NCBI GenBank assembly: GCA_046155285.1
Contig: JBJXEA010000016.1
Coordinates: forward strand, 37,880-101,879
DNA length: 64,000 nt
Reading direction: 5' to 3'
From: CAILHX01 sp046155285
GTDB taxonomy: Bacteria > Pseudomonadota > Gammaproteobacteria > Burkholderiales > Methylophilaceae
Made by a program: the position numbers and the translations under genes. Each line of letters begins with the position of its first letter. Positions within the stretch are counted from its first letter, which is position 1. A model generated the notes under the pieces. It was not told where the DNA came from and did not search any database. It was given only the letters and a program-made list of their open reading frames with translations. Below are positions 1 to 7,644 of this stretch, in pieces.

Positions 1-1506
1 GGCCTCATCGGCGCTAACGGTTGCGGCAAAACTACTTTCATGAAGATATTGGCGGGAGTGCAAGAACCCTCTTCCGGCAACGTGTCGCTGGATAACCACG
101 AGCGCATGGCGTGGTTGAAGCAAGACCAGTTTGCCTATGAAGATATGCGCGTGCTGGATGTGGTGATGATGGGGCATGAGCAGATGTGGAGCGCGATGCA
201 GGAACGCGATGCGATTTACGCCAATCTGGAAGCCAGCGAAGACGACTATATGAGGGCCGCCGAGCTGGAGACACACTTTGCCGAATACGACGGCTATACG
301 GCAGAAGCGCGTGCCGGCGAGTTGCTGCACGGCGTGGGCATTCCCATTGCACAGCACAATGGGCCGATGAGCGCAATTGCGCCGGGCTGGAAGCTGCGCG
401 TGCTGCTGGTGCAAGCGCTGTTTGCCAATCCTGAAATCCTGCTGCTGGACGAACCCACCAACAACCTCGACATCAACACCATCCGCTGGCTGGAAGACAT
501 CCTTAACAACCGCGATTGCACGATGGTGATTATTTCTCACGACCGCCACTTTTTGAACCAAGTGTGCACGCACATGGCAGACATGGACTACGGCAAATTG
601 ACCGTGTATCCCGGCAATTACGACGACTACATGGAAGCCTCCACCCTCGCCCGCAGCCAACAATCACGGGATAACGCCAAGGCCAAACAGCAGATTTCTG
701 ACTTGCAGGAGTTCGTGCGCCGCTTTTCGGCCAACGCCTCCAAAGCGCGCCAAGCCACCTCGCGCGCCAAACAGATAGACAAGATCAAGGTAGAAGACAT
801 CAAGCCTTCCAGCCGCCAGTATCCCTTCATCCGCTTTGAATATGACGAGCGTGAAAAGCTGCACAGACAAGCGGTGGAAACCAGCAAGCTCACCAAGGGC
901 TATGACCGCAAGCTGTTTTCCAGTCTGGATATACGCATAGAAGCCGGCGAACGTGTCGCCATCATCGGCGAAAACGGCATAGGCAAAACCACGCTGCTGC
1001 GCTGCTTGGCGAATGACCTAAAGCCAGACCACGGCACGGTAAAATGGGCTGAAAAGGCCACCATAGGCTATTTCGCCCAAGACCATGCAGCAGAATTTGA
1101 AGCCGACAACACCTTGGACGAATGGATGCAGCAATGGACGCGCGCCACCGACGACGACCAAGTGCTACGCAGCATGTTGGGGCGCTTGCTGTTCTCCGGC
1201 GACGACATCAAGAAACCAGTGCGCGTGCTGTCCGGCGGTGAAAAAGGGCGCATGTTGTTCGGCAAATTGATGTTGGCGAAAACCAATGTGCTGCTGATGG
1301 ATGAACCTACCAACCATATGGATATGGAATCTATTGAGTCGCTGAATACCGCGCTGGAAAAATACAAGGGAACACTGATATTTGTGAGCCACGACCGCGA
1401 ATTTGTGGCCTCGCTGGCGACGCGAATTTTGGAAATTCGTGAGGATACGGTGATTGATTACACTGGAAATTATGAGGAATATCTGGCGAGCCAGTTGGAA
1501 GGCTAA
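1..1506 (+). CDS. ybiT: ABC-F family ATPase, YbiT type (5' end outside window)
   Basis: This is a soluble ABC-F protein with two nucleotide-binding domains and no membrane domain. The family acts on ribosomes. The reading frame is already open at base 1, so about 30 N-terminal residues are missing compared with a protein of roughly 530 residues; 501 are visible. The first Walker A (GANGCGKTT) is at the window edge. The first signature is the degenerate APGWKLR form, followed by LLLDEPTNNLD. A charged linker follows, then the second Walker A (GENGIGKTT), signature LSGGEKGR and LLMDEPTNHMD. The degenerate first signature matches YbiT among ABC-F subfamilies. The gene ends in TAA just before a perfect hairpin at 1516. 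The exact cellular role is not certain. Confidence 0.9.
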   Translation, partial: GLIGANGCGKTTFMKILAGVQEPSSGNVSLDNHERMAWLKQDQFAYEDMRVLDVVMMGHEQMWSAMQERDAIYANLEASEDDYMRAAELETHFAEYDGYTAEARAGELLHGVGIPIAQHNGPMSAIAPGWKLRVLLVQALFANPEILLLDEPTNNLDINTIRWLEDILNNRDCTMVIISHDRHFLNQVCTHMADMDYGKLTVYPGNYDDYMEASTLARSQQSRDNAKAKQQISDLQEFVRRFSANASKARQATSRAKQIDKIKVEDIKPSSRQYPFIRFEYDEREKLHRQAVETSKLTKGYDRKLFSSLDIRIEAGERVAIIGENGIGKTTLLRCLANDLKPDHGTVKWAEKATIGYFAQDHAAEFEADNTLDEWMQQWTRATDDDQVLRSMLGRLLFSGDDIKKPVRVLSGGEKGRMLFGKLMLAKTNVLLMDEPTNHMDMESIESLNTALEKYKGTLIFVSHDREFVASLATRILEIREDTVIDYTGNYEEYLASQLEG

Positions 1507-1515
1507 CCTCACCAA

Positions 1516-1543
1516 CGTCATTCCAGCTTTCGCTGGAATGACG
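1516..1543. repeat. Perfect 12-bp hairpin of the CGTCATTCC repeat family
   Basis: Two 12-bp arms (1516-1527 and 1532-1543) are exact reverse complements around a TTTC loop. The arm begins CGTCATTCC, like the elements at 6846 and 26897, but this is a single palindrome rather than a pair. It lies nine bases after the ybiT stop codon. It could act as a terminator or 3' mRNA stabiliser, although no T-run follows. Confidence 0.8.
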
Positions 1544-1555
1544 AACTTAAAGCCG

Positions 1556-1771
1556 TTAATAATCGGCGGAGCGCCCTGTCGAATACCCCTGCGGCAAATC
1601 CTCCTGATTCTGCCCACAATCCTGACAGTGATGATCCTCCATGGTAGGAGAATAAATCAGGTGTTCGCCCCCACAAAACCGGCAATGCAGCACCGGTGAG
1701 GTTTCTTTGAGCTTAGCATCATGATGTTCATGCGCCACTTTACTGCTTCCCAACGCGTATTTGTTATCCAT
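1556..1771 (-). CDS. Small zinc-ribbon protein, 71 aa
   Basis: This is a small acidic protein of unknown function with two Cys pairs, CRFC and CQDC, spaced as in a rubredoxin-like zinc ribbon, and a run of His residues between and before them. The start at 1771 is chosen because GGAGG lies five bases upstream; an ATG at 1783 has no ribosome-binding site. It ends in a flexible tail rich in Ser and Gly. It is transcribed towards ybiT and appears to be a single-gene unit. A shortened, broken copy of the same gene lies at 19421-19483, which suggests duplication or transfer of this cassette. No specific function can be assigned. Confidence 0.6.
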   Translation of the reverse strand: MDNKYALGSSKVAHEHHDAKLKETSPVLHCRFCGGEHLIYSPTMEDHHCQDCGQNQEDLPQGYSTGRSADY

Positions 1772-1879
1772 GGCAACCTCCATAGTTAAGCTATGCTTAA
1801 GATAGCAAATTTAGCGCTGTTTGGTCATCATATTTTGTTACAAGCGTGAGAACACCCTTCCCGACCAAGCAATCAAAAA

Positions 1880-2170
1880 TCATGACCCGCGCTTAAAGCT
1901 TTCCCAACGATAACGCGCCCAATAATAGGCATCCATAACCGCGAGGGTATAAATAAAAATCCCACCTGAAAACTTGCCTATCAACGAGATTCCCGGCGCT
2001 GCCATGTTAAAAGTAATCACGCCCAGTATGAGCATAAAAAACAGCATCATCAACCCGCGTGATGTCGAGCCATTCAACACCTGCCCCATCCCCGGCAGCA
2101 ATATGGCGATGAGCAGCACAGTGTGCGGAGCCAGTGGAGGCTTGATAGGTTTTTCAGTGGGGTTTGTCAT
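1880..2170 (-). CDS. Small membrane protein, 96 aa, unknown function
   Basis: The protein has an N-terminal cytosolic stretch rich in Pro and Lys, then two or three hydrophobic segments (about residues 18-33, 38-55 and 62-80). A basic C-terminus includes WARYRWESFKRGS. The start at 2170 is preceded by AAGGAG nine bases upstream and overlaps the end of the preceding gene by 17 bases, which indicates translational coupling. It is the last gene of the membrane-protein operon that begins at 5198. I do not recognise a family with certainty; the PGMGQ-like turn between helices resembles TM2-type small membrane proteins. Confidence 0.6.
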   Translation of the reverse strand: MTNPTEKPIKPPLAPHTVLLIAILLPGMGQVLNGSTSRGLMMLFFMLILGVITFNMAAPGISLIGKFSGGIFIYTLAVMDAYYWARYRWESFKRGS

Positions 2171-2828
2171 TATTAGTGACTCCTTGCAAATCACGATTTA
2201 TGGCACTAGCGCAATCTAACATGGCTTGCAGCATACTGGAAGGTAAGGACTCGTGATCAAAATTAGCGGCGCGTAACAACAGGTATTCGCCGCGTTCTGC
2301 CTGTTTCGCTTGATAGGTCAGTCGCACGGCTTTAGGGGTCACCAACAGCTCTTTTGCTTTGTCATCGCGGAAAAATACACGCACATGAGCATCCAGCGCT
2401 GGCAAGTCAGGCGGCACATCCTGTGTGCGATAAGTGGCGTGGTTAGGCCAGTCTGGCAAGGGCTGCACCTTCCCATTCCAATCCCACGAAGGGCTATAAA
2501 ACTCGGTATTTTGTGGGCGCACCAGTATATCCAGCGAACCTTTAATCGGCCTGTGCGCTTCTGCCACGACGTGCAGCCAGAGCGAAGGAATTTTACGCAT
2601 GGTCATGTGATCCTCTTCCAGCATCACGCGCATTCGGCAGCCTTGAAAATTGCCTTCCAGCTTGGCGTAACCGGCCTCATTGAGACTCAATACTGGGTTT
2701 TGCAACAGACTCACGCAGTCATCCAGCAATTTTGCCCGTCCAGTTTGCGTCTTGCGATGATGGCTGTGATACATCCACCACAACACCGCACAAAATGCCG
2801 CTGCTAGGCTCAGTTGAGCAATATGCAT
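2154..2828 (-). CDS. Membrane-anchored protein of unknown function, 224 aa
   Basis: An N-terminal hydrophobic anchor (about residues 3-19) is followed by a basic stop-transfer stretch. The remaining soluble domain of about 200 residues is rich in beta-type hydrophobic patterning and Trp/Pro. ATG 2828 is preferred because GGGA lies six bases upstream; ATG 2840 is in frame but has no ribosome-binding site. The gene lies downstream of the permease, separated by a stem-loop at 2846-2878, and overlaps the 96-residue membrane protein. I do not recognise the family. Its position suggests a role in amine uptake or in the envelope, but that is inference from context only. Confidence 0.55.
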   Translation of the reverse strand: MHIAQLSLAAAFCAVLWWMYHSHHRKTQTGRAKLLDDCVSLLQNPVLSLNEAGYAKLEGNFQGCRMRVMLEEDHMTMRKIPSLWLHVVAEAHRPIKGSLDILVRPQNTEFYSPSWDWNGKVQPLPDWPNHATYRTQDVPPDLPALDAHVRVFFRDDKAKELLVTPKAVRLTYQAKQAERGEYLLLRAANFDHESLPSSMLQAMLDCASAINRDLQGVTNNDKPH

Positions 2829-2845
2829 AAAATGTCCCATAAACA

Positions 2846-2878
2846 GAAGGGCAGGCTGATGTTGCTGGCCTGCCCTTC
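2846..2878 (-). terminator. Stem-loop after the permease gene
   Basis: Ten-bp arms GAAGGGCAGG (2846-2855) and CCTGCCCTTC (2869-2878) flank a 13-base loop, starting 24 bases past the permease stop on the minus strand. The tail is only modestly T-rich. It may therefore be a partial terminator or a stability element that lowers expression of the two genes downstream. Confidence 0.55.
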
Positions 2879-2901
2879 CGCACTACATTAAAGACAACGA
2901 C

Positions 2902-4296
2902 TCAATAGCCTTTAGGTCTAGGCCACGGCATCGTGAACTGATCGCCGCGTTTGACAAACTTGTAACGGCGCACCGTAAACCACACCGAAGCCACGATATA
3001 GAAGCCCATGATGGACAACAAAGTCGAGCCATAACCGAGGAAGGTTGCAAAATACACCGAGACGCAAAGCGCGAACAGGGTAATCGCCGGAAACGGATGG
3101 AAGGGGTGAATATATCCACGTTTGATACTGCCCAAAGGCCACATTTTGCGGAACTTCACCATATTGATGGACATGAAGGTGTAACCCAACAAGCCCGACA
3201 AAATGGAGAAGGTAATCACTTGATCCAGCAGCCCGGTGAACGCGAATGAAACCGCAATCGGGATGAGGAAAATGATGGCGCGGTAAGGCGTGCGGTACTT
3301 GGGATGGATGGCACCAAAGAAGCTAGGCATATAGCGGTCACGCCCTAAGGAGAACCATGCGCGCGAGGCATCGTTGATACAACCATTAGCAGAAGCTACC
3401 GCAGAGAAAATGGTGGCAACAAACAGTAATATCTGCAGATTAGTATTGCCCACCAGCGTTGCGGCATCGTACAGAGGCGTAATAGCTTGACCCAGATATT
3501 GCCAAGGCATAAGACCGGTAGAGATGAACCACGTCAGGGTAGCTGCCACCAGCAAAGTCATCATACCGCCCATAGTGCCTAGCGGTATTGAACGGCCTGC
3601 CGAACGAACTTCTTCTGCCGCTTGACAGGTACCTTCGATGCCAAGGTAGTACCACATCCCGAACTGGAACGAGGCGATTACCCCTATCCAGCCATAAGGC
3701 AAGTCGGTCAGCAGCTCCTTGTGCTTAAGGATGGCGCCTGGATTCATAGGATCAACGCCGATGAACAGAATGAGAATAGACAGGAAAGCTATCAAGGTGA
3801 TGACAAAATTCACCGTCAGCGTCATGAACACGCCTCGGTAATTGAGCCAAGCAAGGAAAGCGATGGTCAGTACGATGAACGGCTTAGTATCCAACCCGCT
3901 GTAACCCAGCGTCTCGGCACCAGTTTTCATCAGGTCGCCAATCACCAGCGCATTCGCCGCCTCCAGCATGGTATAGGCCATGACTAGATATAAGCCGACG
4001 TTGAATGCCATCAGCGGCCCGATGATGTGCTTAGCTTGGGTATATTGCCCCCCTGCCGCCGCCACCGTCGAAGTCACTTCGGAATCTATCATCGCCACAC
4101 AGGTGTACAGCAAGCCTATCACCCAGCAGGCAATCAGCGAGCCGTAAGCGCCACCCTTGGCCACCGAGAAATTCCACCCCATAAATTCGCCAACCAGCAC
4201 GATGCCCACCCCCAACGCCCAAATGTGGAAAGGGTTTAGTACTTTCAGCATTGCTATGCGCTCAGAACCGGCAGCGCTTGTTGATGCATTACTCAT
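2902..4296 (-). CDS. APC-superfamily amino acid/amine permease
   Basis: A polytopic inner-membrane transporter of 464 residues with about 12 hydrophobic segments, the usual APC size. The N-terminal region contains WALGVGIVLVGEFMGWNF, typical of APC helix 1, and later segments resemble ethanolamine/amino acid permeases. AAGGGAG five bases before ATG sets the start. The gene is preceded on the same strand by three small membrane-protein genes with short gaps (27, 29 and 15 bp). It sits immediately downstream of the methylamine-oxidation operon. From this context I infer uptake of methylamine or a related amine or amino acid; the sequence alone does not fix the substrate. Another possibility is a glutamate or methylated amino acid carrier. 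Confidence 0.85.
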   Translation of the reverse strand: MSNASTSAAGSERIAMLKVLNPFHIWALGVGIVLVGEFMGWNFSVAKGGAYGSLIACWVIGLLYTCVAMIDSEVTSTVAAAGGQYTQAKHIIGPLMAFNVGLYLVMAYTMLEAANALVIGDLMKTGAETLGYSGLDTKPFIVLTIAFLAWLNYRGVFMTLTVNFVITLIAFLSILILFIGVDPMNPGAILKHKELLTDLPYGWIGVIASFQFGMWYYLGIEGTCQAAEEVRSAGRSIPLGTMGGMMTLLVAATLTWFISTGLMPWQYLGQAITPLYDAATLVGNTNLQILLFVATIFSAVASANGCINDASRAWFSLGRDRYMPSFFGAIHPKYRTPYRAIIFLIPIAVSFAFTGLLDQVITFSILSGLLGYTFMSINMVKFRKMWPLGSIKRGYIHPFHPFPAITLFALCVSVYFATFLGYGSTLLSIMGFYIVASVWFTVRRYKFVKRGDQFTMPWPRPKGY

Positions 4297-4311
4297 GTCA
4301 ACTCCCTTCGA

Positions 4312-4467
4312 TTATTGTCCCGTCAGCTCTTCCGCACCTTCGCGCGAACTCATCAGGTATTCTTCGTCATATTGCTTGCTCACGCTCATCGCGTCAGCCA
4401 GCATCCAAAGCAGCATCAGGGCGGACAGTCCCCAAGCCGCGTAACTCAATAATTGCCAGAAATTCAT
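4312..4467 (-). CDS. Tiny single-pass membrane protein, 51 aa
   Basis: The product starts MNFWQLLSYAAWGLSA and has one hydrophobic helix at about residues 4-24, then an acidic hydrophilic tail ending EELTGQ. AAGGAGAA lies just upstream of the ATG, a strong ribosome-binding site that supports real translation. It is 29 bp after the 126-residue gene and 15 bp before the permease, so it is surely co-transcribed. Size and topology recall small subunits that stabilise large transporters or oxidases, such as CydX or KdpF, but no homology is claimed. It is too short for most automatic callers, and the call rests on ribosome-binding site, spacing and topology. Confidence 0.7.
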   Translation of the reverse strand: MNFWQLLSYAAWGLSALMLLWMLADAMSVSKQYDEEYLMSSREGAEELTGQ

Positions 4468-4496
4468 GTTCAATTCTCCTTGAATGTGCGGAAAGA

Positions 4497-4877
4497 CTAT
4501 TTGTCACCAAATTTTTCAGAAATCACTTCTCGATACTCTTTATCAGAGACTTTGAGCATGAACACGAAATAAGCAATGATGATGCCCGCGGTGAGCAGCA
4601 ACATCATTGGGTCTATGGTGTAGTCAAACTTTGAGTTGATGAGTGCTGCGGCTTTTTCTGCGTCATAACCCAGCTTGACCCATTGCTCTTGCACTACGGG
4701 TGAGAGTTGTAAAGATTCCCAGGTGGGTTTGGGAGCGTTTGCAGCGGCATCAGCAGCCGCATCGGCTTTCAGCAACAGCGGGATATAAAGACTGACGTAC
4801 ACCAACACCAGAATGAAAACACTATCAATAATCTGGCCTATCCCACTTTGTTTTTCGGGTATATATTCTTTTGCCAT
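4497..4877 (-). CDS. Small two-helix membrane protein, 126 aa, unknown
   Basis: The first helix is at about residues 17-36 and the second at about 91-110. Between them lies a loop of about 54 residues, Ala-rich at first and then amphipathic; the C-terminus is charged and ends EKFGDK. GGAGGAGG precedes the ATG, an exceptionally strong ribosome-binding site. It lies second in the operon 97-aa/126-aa/51-aa/permease. If both termini are cytosolic, the central loop would face the periplasm, where it could help capture substrate. I do not recognise a named family. Co-transcription with a permease suggests an accessory subunit. Confidence 0.7.
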   Translation of the reverse strand: MAKEYIPEKQSGIGQIIDSVFILVLVYVSLYIPLLLKADAAADAAANAPKPTWESLQLSPVVQEQWVKLGYDAEKAAALINSKFDYTIDPMMLLLTAGIIIAYFVFMLKVSDKEYREVISEKFGDK

Positions 4878-4904
4878 TTCAACCTCCTCCTTAAACGATG
4901 ATGG

Positions 4905-5198
4905 TTATTTTTTTGCAAGCGCTTTATTGGCATCAAGATGCTTGATGTCGAGTCCGTAGATGAACTCTTTATCTTCCTTGTAATGACTGGTCATGGCCAG
5001 CACTGAAGCGGTGTTGTAAAGCACCAGCACGCCGCTACTCACATACAGCGCCAGACGGATATTGGGATCTTGAATAATGCCCAAAATACTCACCAGCACA
5101 AAGGCCACCGATGCCCAAAGCAGCACCACATCCACCCACGCCATGACACAATCCTGCACGTACATCTTGTGTATTCGTGACTCCATACTCTCACTCAT
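4905..5198 (-). CDS. Small two-helix membrane protein, 97 aa, unknown
   Basis: The first gene of the permease operon. The N-terminal 20 residues are polar, then hydrophobic helices span about residues 20-42 and 48-70. The C-terminal tail of about 27 residues is charged (HYKEDKEFIYG, then KHLDANKALAKK). GAGGAGG precedes the ATG, and a perfect 12-bp palindrome lies about 20 bp upstream. Gene order suggests a subunit or regulator of the APC permease; some secondary transporters, such as ActP with its DUF485 partner, have small two-helix partners of this kind. No family is recognised, so the functional statement is inference. Confidence 0.7.
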   Translation of the reverse strand: MSESMESRIHKMYVQDCVMAWVDVVLLWASVAFVLVSILGIIQDPNIRLALYVSSGVLVLYNTASVLAMTSHYKEDKEFIYGLDIKHLDANKALAKK

Positions 5199-5453
5199 TT
5201 CCTACCCTCCTCTTTTAGTTAATTAACTGCAAACGTATGTAAATCGCATTCACGAGCCACATACGGACTAACAAAAACCGGAAATTCAGATAAATCAGAA
5301 AAGCACTACTGACGCAGTGTGCGCCTATCAACAGACAAAGAAAAGGGGGTGAGTGATAGCGTATCTTGCAGAATAATTAATAACATCTCACCACATGCGT
5401 AGTGGACAAATGTATTCTTGTTCTGGTGATCGCGCATAGCACTAACCCCCTTC
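5199..5453 (-). promoter_or_regulatory. Leader/promoter region of the permease operon with inverted repeats
   Basis: This 255-bp gap separates the methylamine operon from the permease operon. It holds a perfect palindrome AGTTAATTAACT at 5217-5228, close to the ribosome-binding site. It also has a split inverted repeat CGTATGT (5234-5240) and ACATACG (5259-5265), with centres about 25 bp apart, as expected for a dimeric operator. I could not settle on a convincing -35/-10 pair and see no coding sequence here. Confidence 0.4.
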
Positions 5454-5472
5454 AAAACCGACTCAAGGTCGG
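5454..5472 (-). terminator. Probable rho-independent terminator of the mgd-gmaS-mgs operon
   Basis: On the minus strand CCGAC, a five-base loop and GTCGG are followed by TTTT, starting 20 bases after the mgsC stop. The stem is only 5 bp and the T-run is short, so it is a weak terminator, but its position at the end of a nine-kilobase operon fits. Confidence 0.5.
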
Positions 5473-5491
5473 AGAGATTGAAACAGTTTAA

Positions 5492-6817
5492 TTAGAAACC
5501 AGTCACTCCCGGAATCCATCCAGTCCCAGCCAACGGCACTTTCGCCATGGCAGCGGCTTCAATAGTCAACGCCACCAAATCTTCCGGCTCCAAGTTATGC
5601 AGATGCGATTTTCCGCAAGCACGGGCGATGACTTGCGCTTCCATAGTCAACACCGACAAATAGTTGGCCAAACGATGCCCCGCTTTTACTGGGTCTAAGC
5701 GCTGCATCAACTCAGGATCTTGCGTGGTGATGCCCGCCGGATCGCGGCCTTCATGCCAATCGTCATAAGCGCCAGCAGTCGTTCCCAGCGCGTTGTATTC
5801 GGCCTCCAGATGCGGGTCGTTATCGCCCAGCGCCACCAGCGCGGCAGTGCCAATCGCCACAGCATCTGCCCCTAGCGCCAAGGCTTTGGCCACGTCAGCA
5901 CCATTGCGGATGCCGCCGGAGACGATCAACTGCACTTTACGATGCATGCCCAAATCTTGCAGCGCTTGCACCGCGGGGCGTATCGCCGCCAAAATGGGAA
6001 TGCCTACGTGTTCGATGAACACTTCCTGAGTGGCAGCGGTGCCGCCTTGCATGCCGTCCAGCACCACCACGTCCGCACCCGCCTTCACCGCCAGCGCCAC
6101 GTCAAAATAAGGTCGTGTCGCGCCTATCTTGACGTAGATTGGTTTCTCCCAATCAGTAATCTCGCGCAGTTCGTTTATCTTGATTTCCAAATCATCCGGC
6201 CCAGTCCAGTCTGGGTGACGGCACGCTGAGCGCTGGTCTATGCCCTTGGGCAAACAGCGCATTTTGGCCACGCGATCGCTGATTTTTTGCCCCAGCAACA
6301 TACCGCCGCCGCCGGGTTTTGCACCTTGGCCAATGACCACTTCGATAGCATCGGCCTTGCGTAAATCGTCAGGATTCATGCCATAGCGCGAGGGCAAGTA
6401 TTGATACACCAGAATCTTGGACTGCCCACGTTCTTCCGGCGTCATGCCACCATCGCCGGTGGTGGTGCTAGTACCCACTGCGCTAGCACCGCGCCCCAAA
6501 GCCTCTTTGGCGTTTGCGGACAATGCACCAAAACTCATGCCGGCGATGGTCACCGGCGTTTTCAGGTGTATGGGTTTCTTGGCGAAACGGTCGCCTAGAA
6601 TGACATCCGTTCCGCATTTTTCACGATAACCCTCGAGCGGATAGCGACTGACCGATGCACCCAGAAACAGCAAATCGTCGAAATGCGGCAGCTTGCGCTT
6701 GGTGCCTGCGCCACGGATGTCATATATGCCGGTGGCCGCCGCACGGCGGATTTCGGACAGGGTGTGCGGGTCGAAAGTCGCTGAAAAACGCGGTAGGGTT
6801 TGTGGTGTTTTGTCCAT
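5492..6817 (-). CDS. mgsC: N-methylglutamate synthase, FMN-binding catalytic subunit C
   Basis: Subunit C of N-methylglutamate synthase corresponds to the FMN-binding synthase domain of glutamate synthase (GltB). The complex moves the methylamino group from gamma-glutamylmethylamide to 2-oxoglutarate, giving N-methylglutamate. The 441 residues contain the family's GDGGMTPEER segment, the glycine-rich GQGAKPGGGGMLLG loop, KIGATRPYFDVALAVKAGAD and the C-terminal barrel strand with VSGGIRNGADVAKALALGADA, which binds the FMN phosphate. The order mgsA-mgsB-mgsC and the gmaS/mgd genes upstream distinguish it from a true glutamate synthase. A 105-bp repeat element separates it from mgsB, but it should still belong to the same transcript. 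Confidence 0.92.
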   Translation of the reverse strand: MDKTPQTLPRFSATFDPHTLSEIRRAAATGIYDIRGAGTKRKLPHFDDLLFLGASVSRYPLEGYREKCGTDVILGDRFAKKPIHLKTPVTIAGMSFGALSANAKEALGRGASAVGTSTTTGDGGMTPEERGQSKILVYQYLPSRYGMNPDDLRKADAIEVVIGQGAKPGGGGMLLGQKISDRVAKMRCLPKGIDQRSACRHPDWTGPDDLEIKINELREITDWEKPIYVKIGATRPYFDVALAVKAGADVVVLDGMQGGTAATQEVFIEHVGIPILAAIRPAVQALQDLGMHRKVQLIVSGGIRNGADVAKALALGADAVAIGTAALVALGDNDPHLEAEYNALGTTAGAYDDWHEGRDPAGITTQDPELMQRLDPVKAGHRLANYLSVLTMEAQVIARACGKSHLHNLEPEDLVALTIEAAAMAKVPLAGTGWIPGVTGF

Positions 6818-6845
6818 GATGGATACCTCTAAAAATGGTTTAAAT

Positions 6846-6950
6846 CGTCATTCCCGCGTAGGCGGGAATCCAGTCAAATTTCAACGAAGTCATTTGCGTC
6901 TGTATGCCAGTCGGCTGCTTGGCTGGATTCCCGCCTCCGCGGGAATGACG
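6846..6950. repeat. 105-bp paired palindromic element (CGTCATTCCCGC family), copy 1
   Basis: The left arm 6846-6873 and right arm 6923-6950 are near-perfect reverse complements, and each is itself a hairpin (ATTCCCGC, short loop, GCGGGAAT). About 49 bp of unrelated core lie between. The hairpin matches the pattern of the neisserial dRS3 repeat. The right arm ends one base from the mgsB stop codon. A second copy with the same architecture is at 26897-27002. Confidence 0.9.
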
Positions 6951-6951
6951 G

Positions 6952-7644
6952 CTAATAAGCGCCTGCATTATCAACATGAAAATTATACAAAGTGCGAGCA
7001 GAACCGTAGCGCTTGAAGCTGTCAGGGGCTACGTCGACGTGGCCGGATTTAGCCAGCAAATCCACTAGAATCTTGCGATCTTCGGCATCCATAGGCTTTT
7101 CTTCGCAGTCTGCACCCAAGCTTTTTACCTTGCCGCGCACGAAAATACGCGCTTCATACAGTGAATCCCCCAGCGCTTCACCGGCATCGCCCAAAACCAC
7201 CAAATTACCCGCTTGCGCCATGAAGGCAGAAAAGCTGCCGACTGAACCACCGACTACGATGTCAGCGCCTTTCAGCGAAATAGCGCAACGCAAACCCGCG
7301 TCACCATCAATCACCAGCAGGCCGCCATTGGCAGTCGCACCCGCAGCATTCGAGGCAAAGCCTTTGATATGCACCATGCCGGACATCATGTTTTCCGCCA
7401 CGCCGCTACCCGCACTGCCTTCAATCGTGACTTTGGCGATTTGGTTCATGCCCGCCGCGTAATAACCGGCGTGGCCTTTGATGGTGACGTTAACATCAGC
7501 CTTCAATCCCGCAGCAATGCTATGTGCGCCGTTGGGGTTTTCGATGATGACGGCCTTGCCATTCAGCCCAGCCGCGTCCCCGTGCAAAAGCTGGTTCACT
7601 TCGCGCAAAGGTTTCTTGTCTAGATCAAAAGTTAGAGTTTCCAT
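6952..7644 (-). CDS. mgsB: N-methylglutamate synthase subunit B
   Basis: A 230-residue protein homologous to the C-terminal beta-helix domain of glutamate synthase (GXGXG domain, as in GltB and FwdC). The central part is built from repeats of the type GxxGxxxG (for example GHAGYYAAG, GSAGSGVAE, GDAGLRCA, GSVGSFSA, GDAGEALG), which form the right-handed helix linking the amidotransferase and synthase domains. It overlaps the end of mgsA by 13 bp, so translation is probably coupled. It is a structural subunit of the synthase and has no catalytic residues of its own. The stop is followed after one base by a palindromic repeat. Confidence 0.92.
   Translation of the reverse strand: METLTFDLDKKPLREVNQLLHGDAAGLNGKAVIIENPNGAHSIAAGLKADVNVTIKGHAGYYAAGMNQIAKVTIEGSAGSGVAENMMSGMVHIKGFASNAAGATANGGLLVIDGDAGLRCAISLKGADIVVGGSVGSFSAFMAQAGNLVVLGDAGEALGDSLYEARIFVRGKVKSLGADCEEKPMDAEDRKILVDLLAKSGHVDVAPDSFKRYGSARTLYNFHVDNAGAY

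Noticed and set aside
1880..2194. A longer form of the 96-residue membrane protein from the ATG at 2194.
   Set aside because: AAGGAG is placed correctly only for the ATG at 2170.
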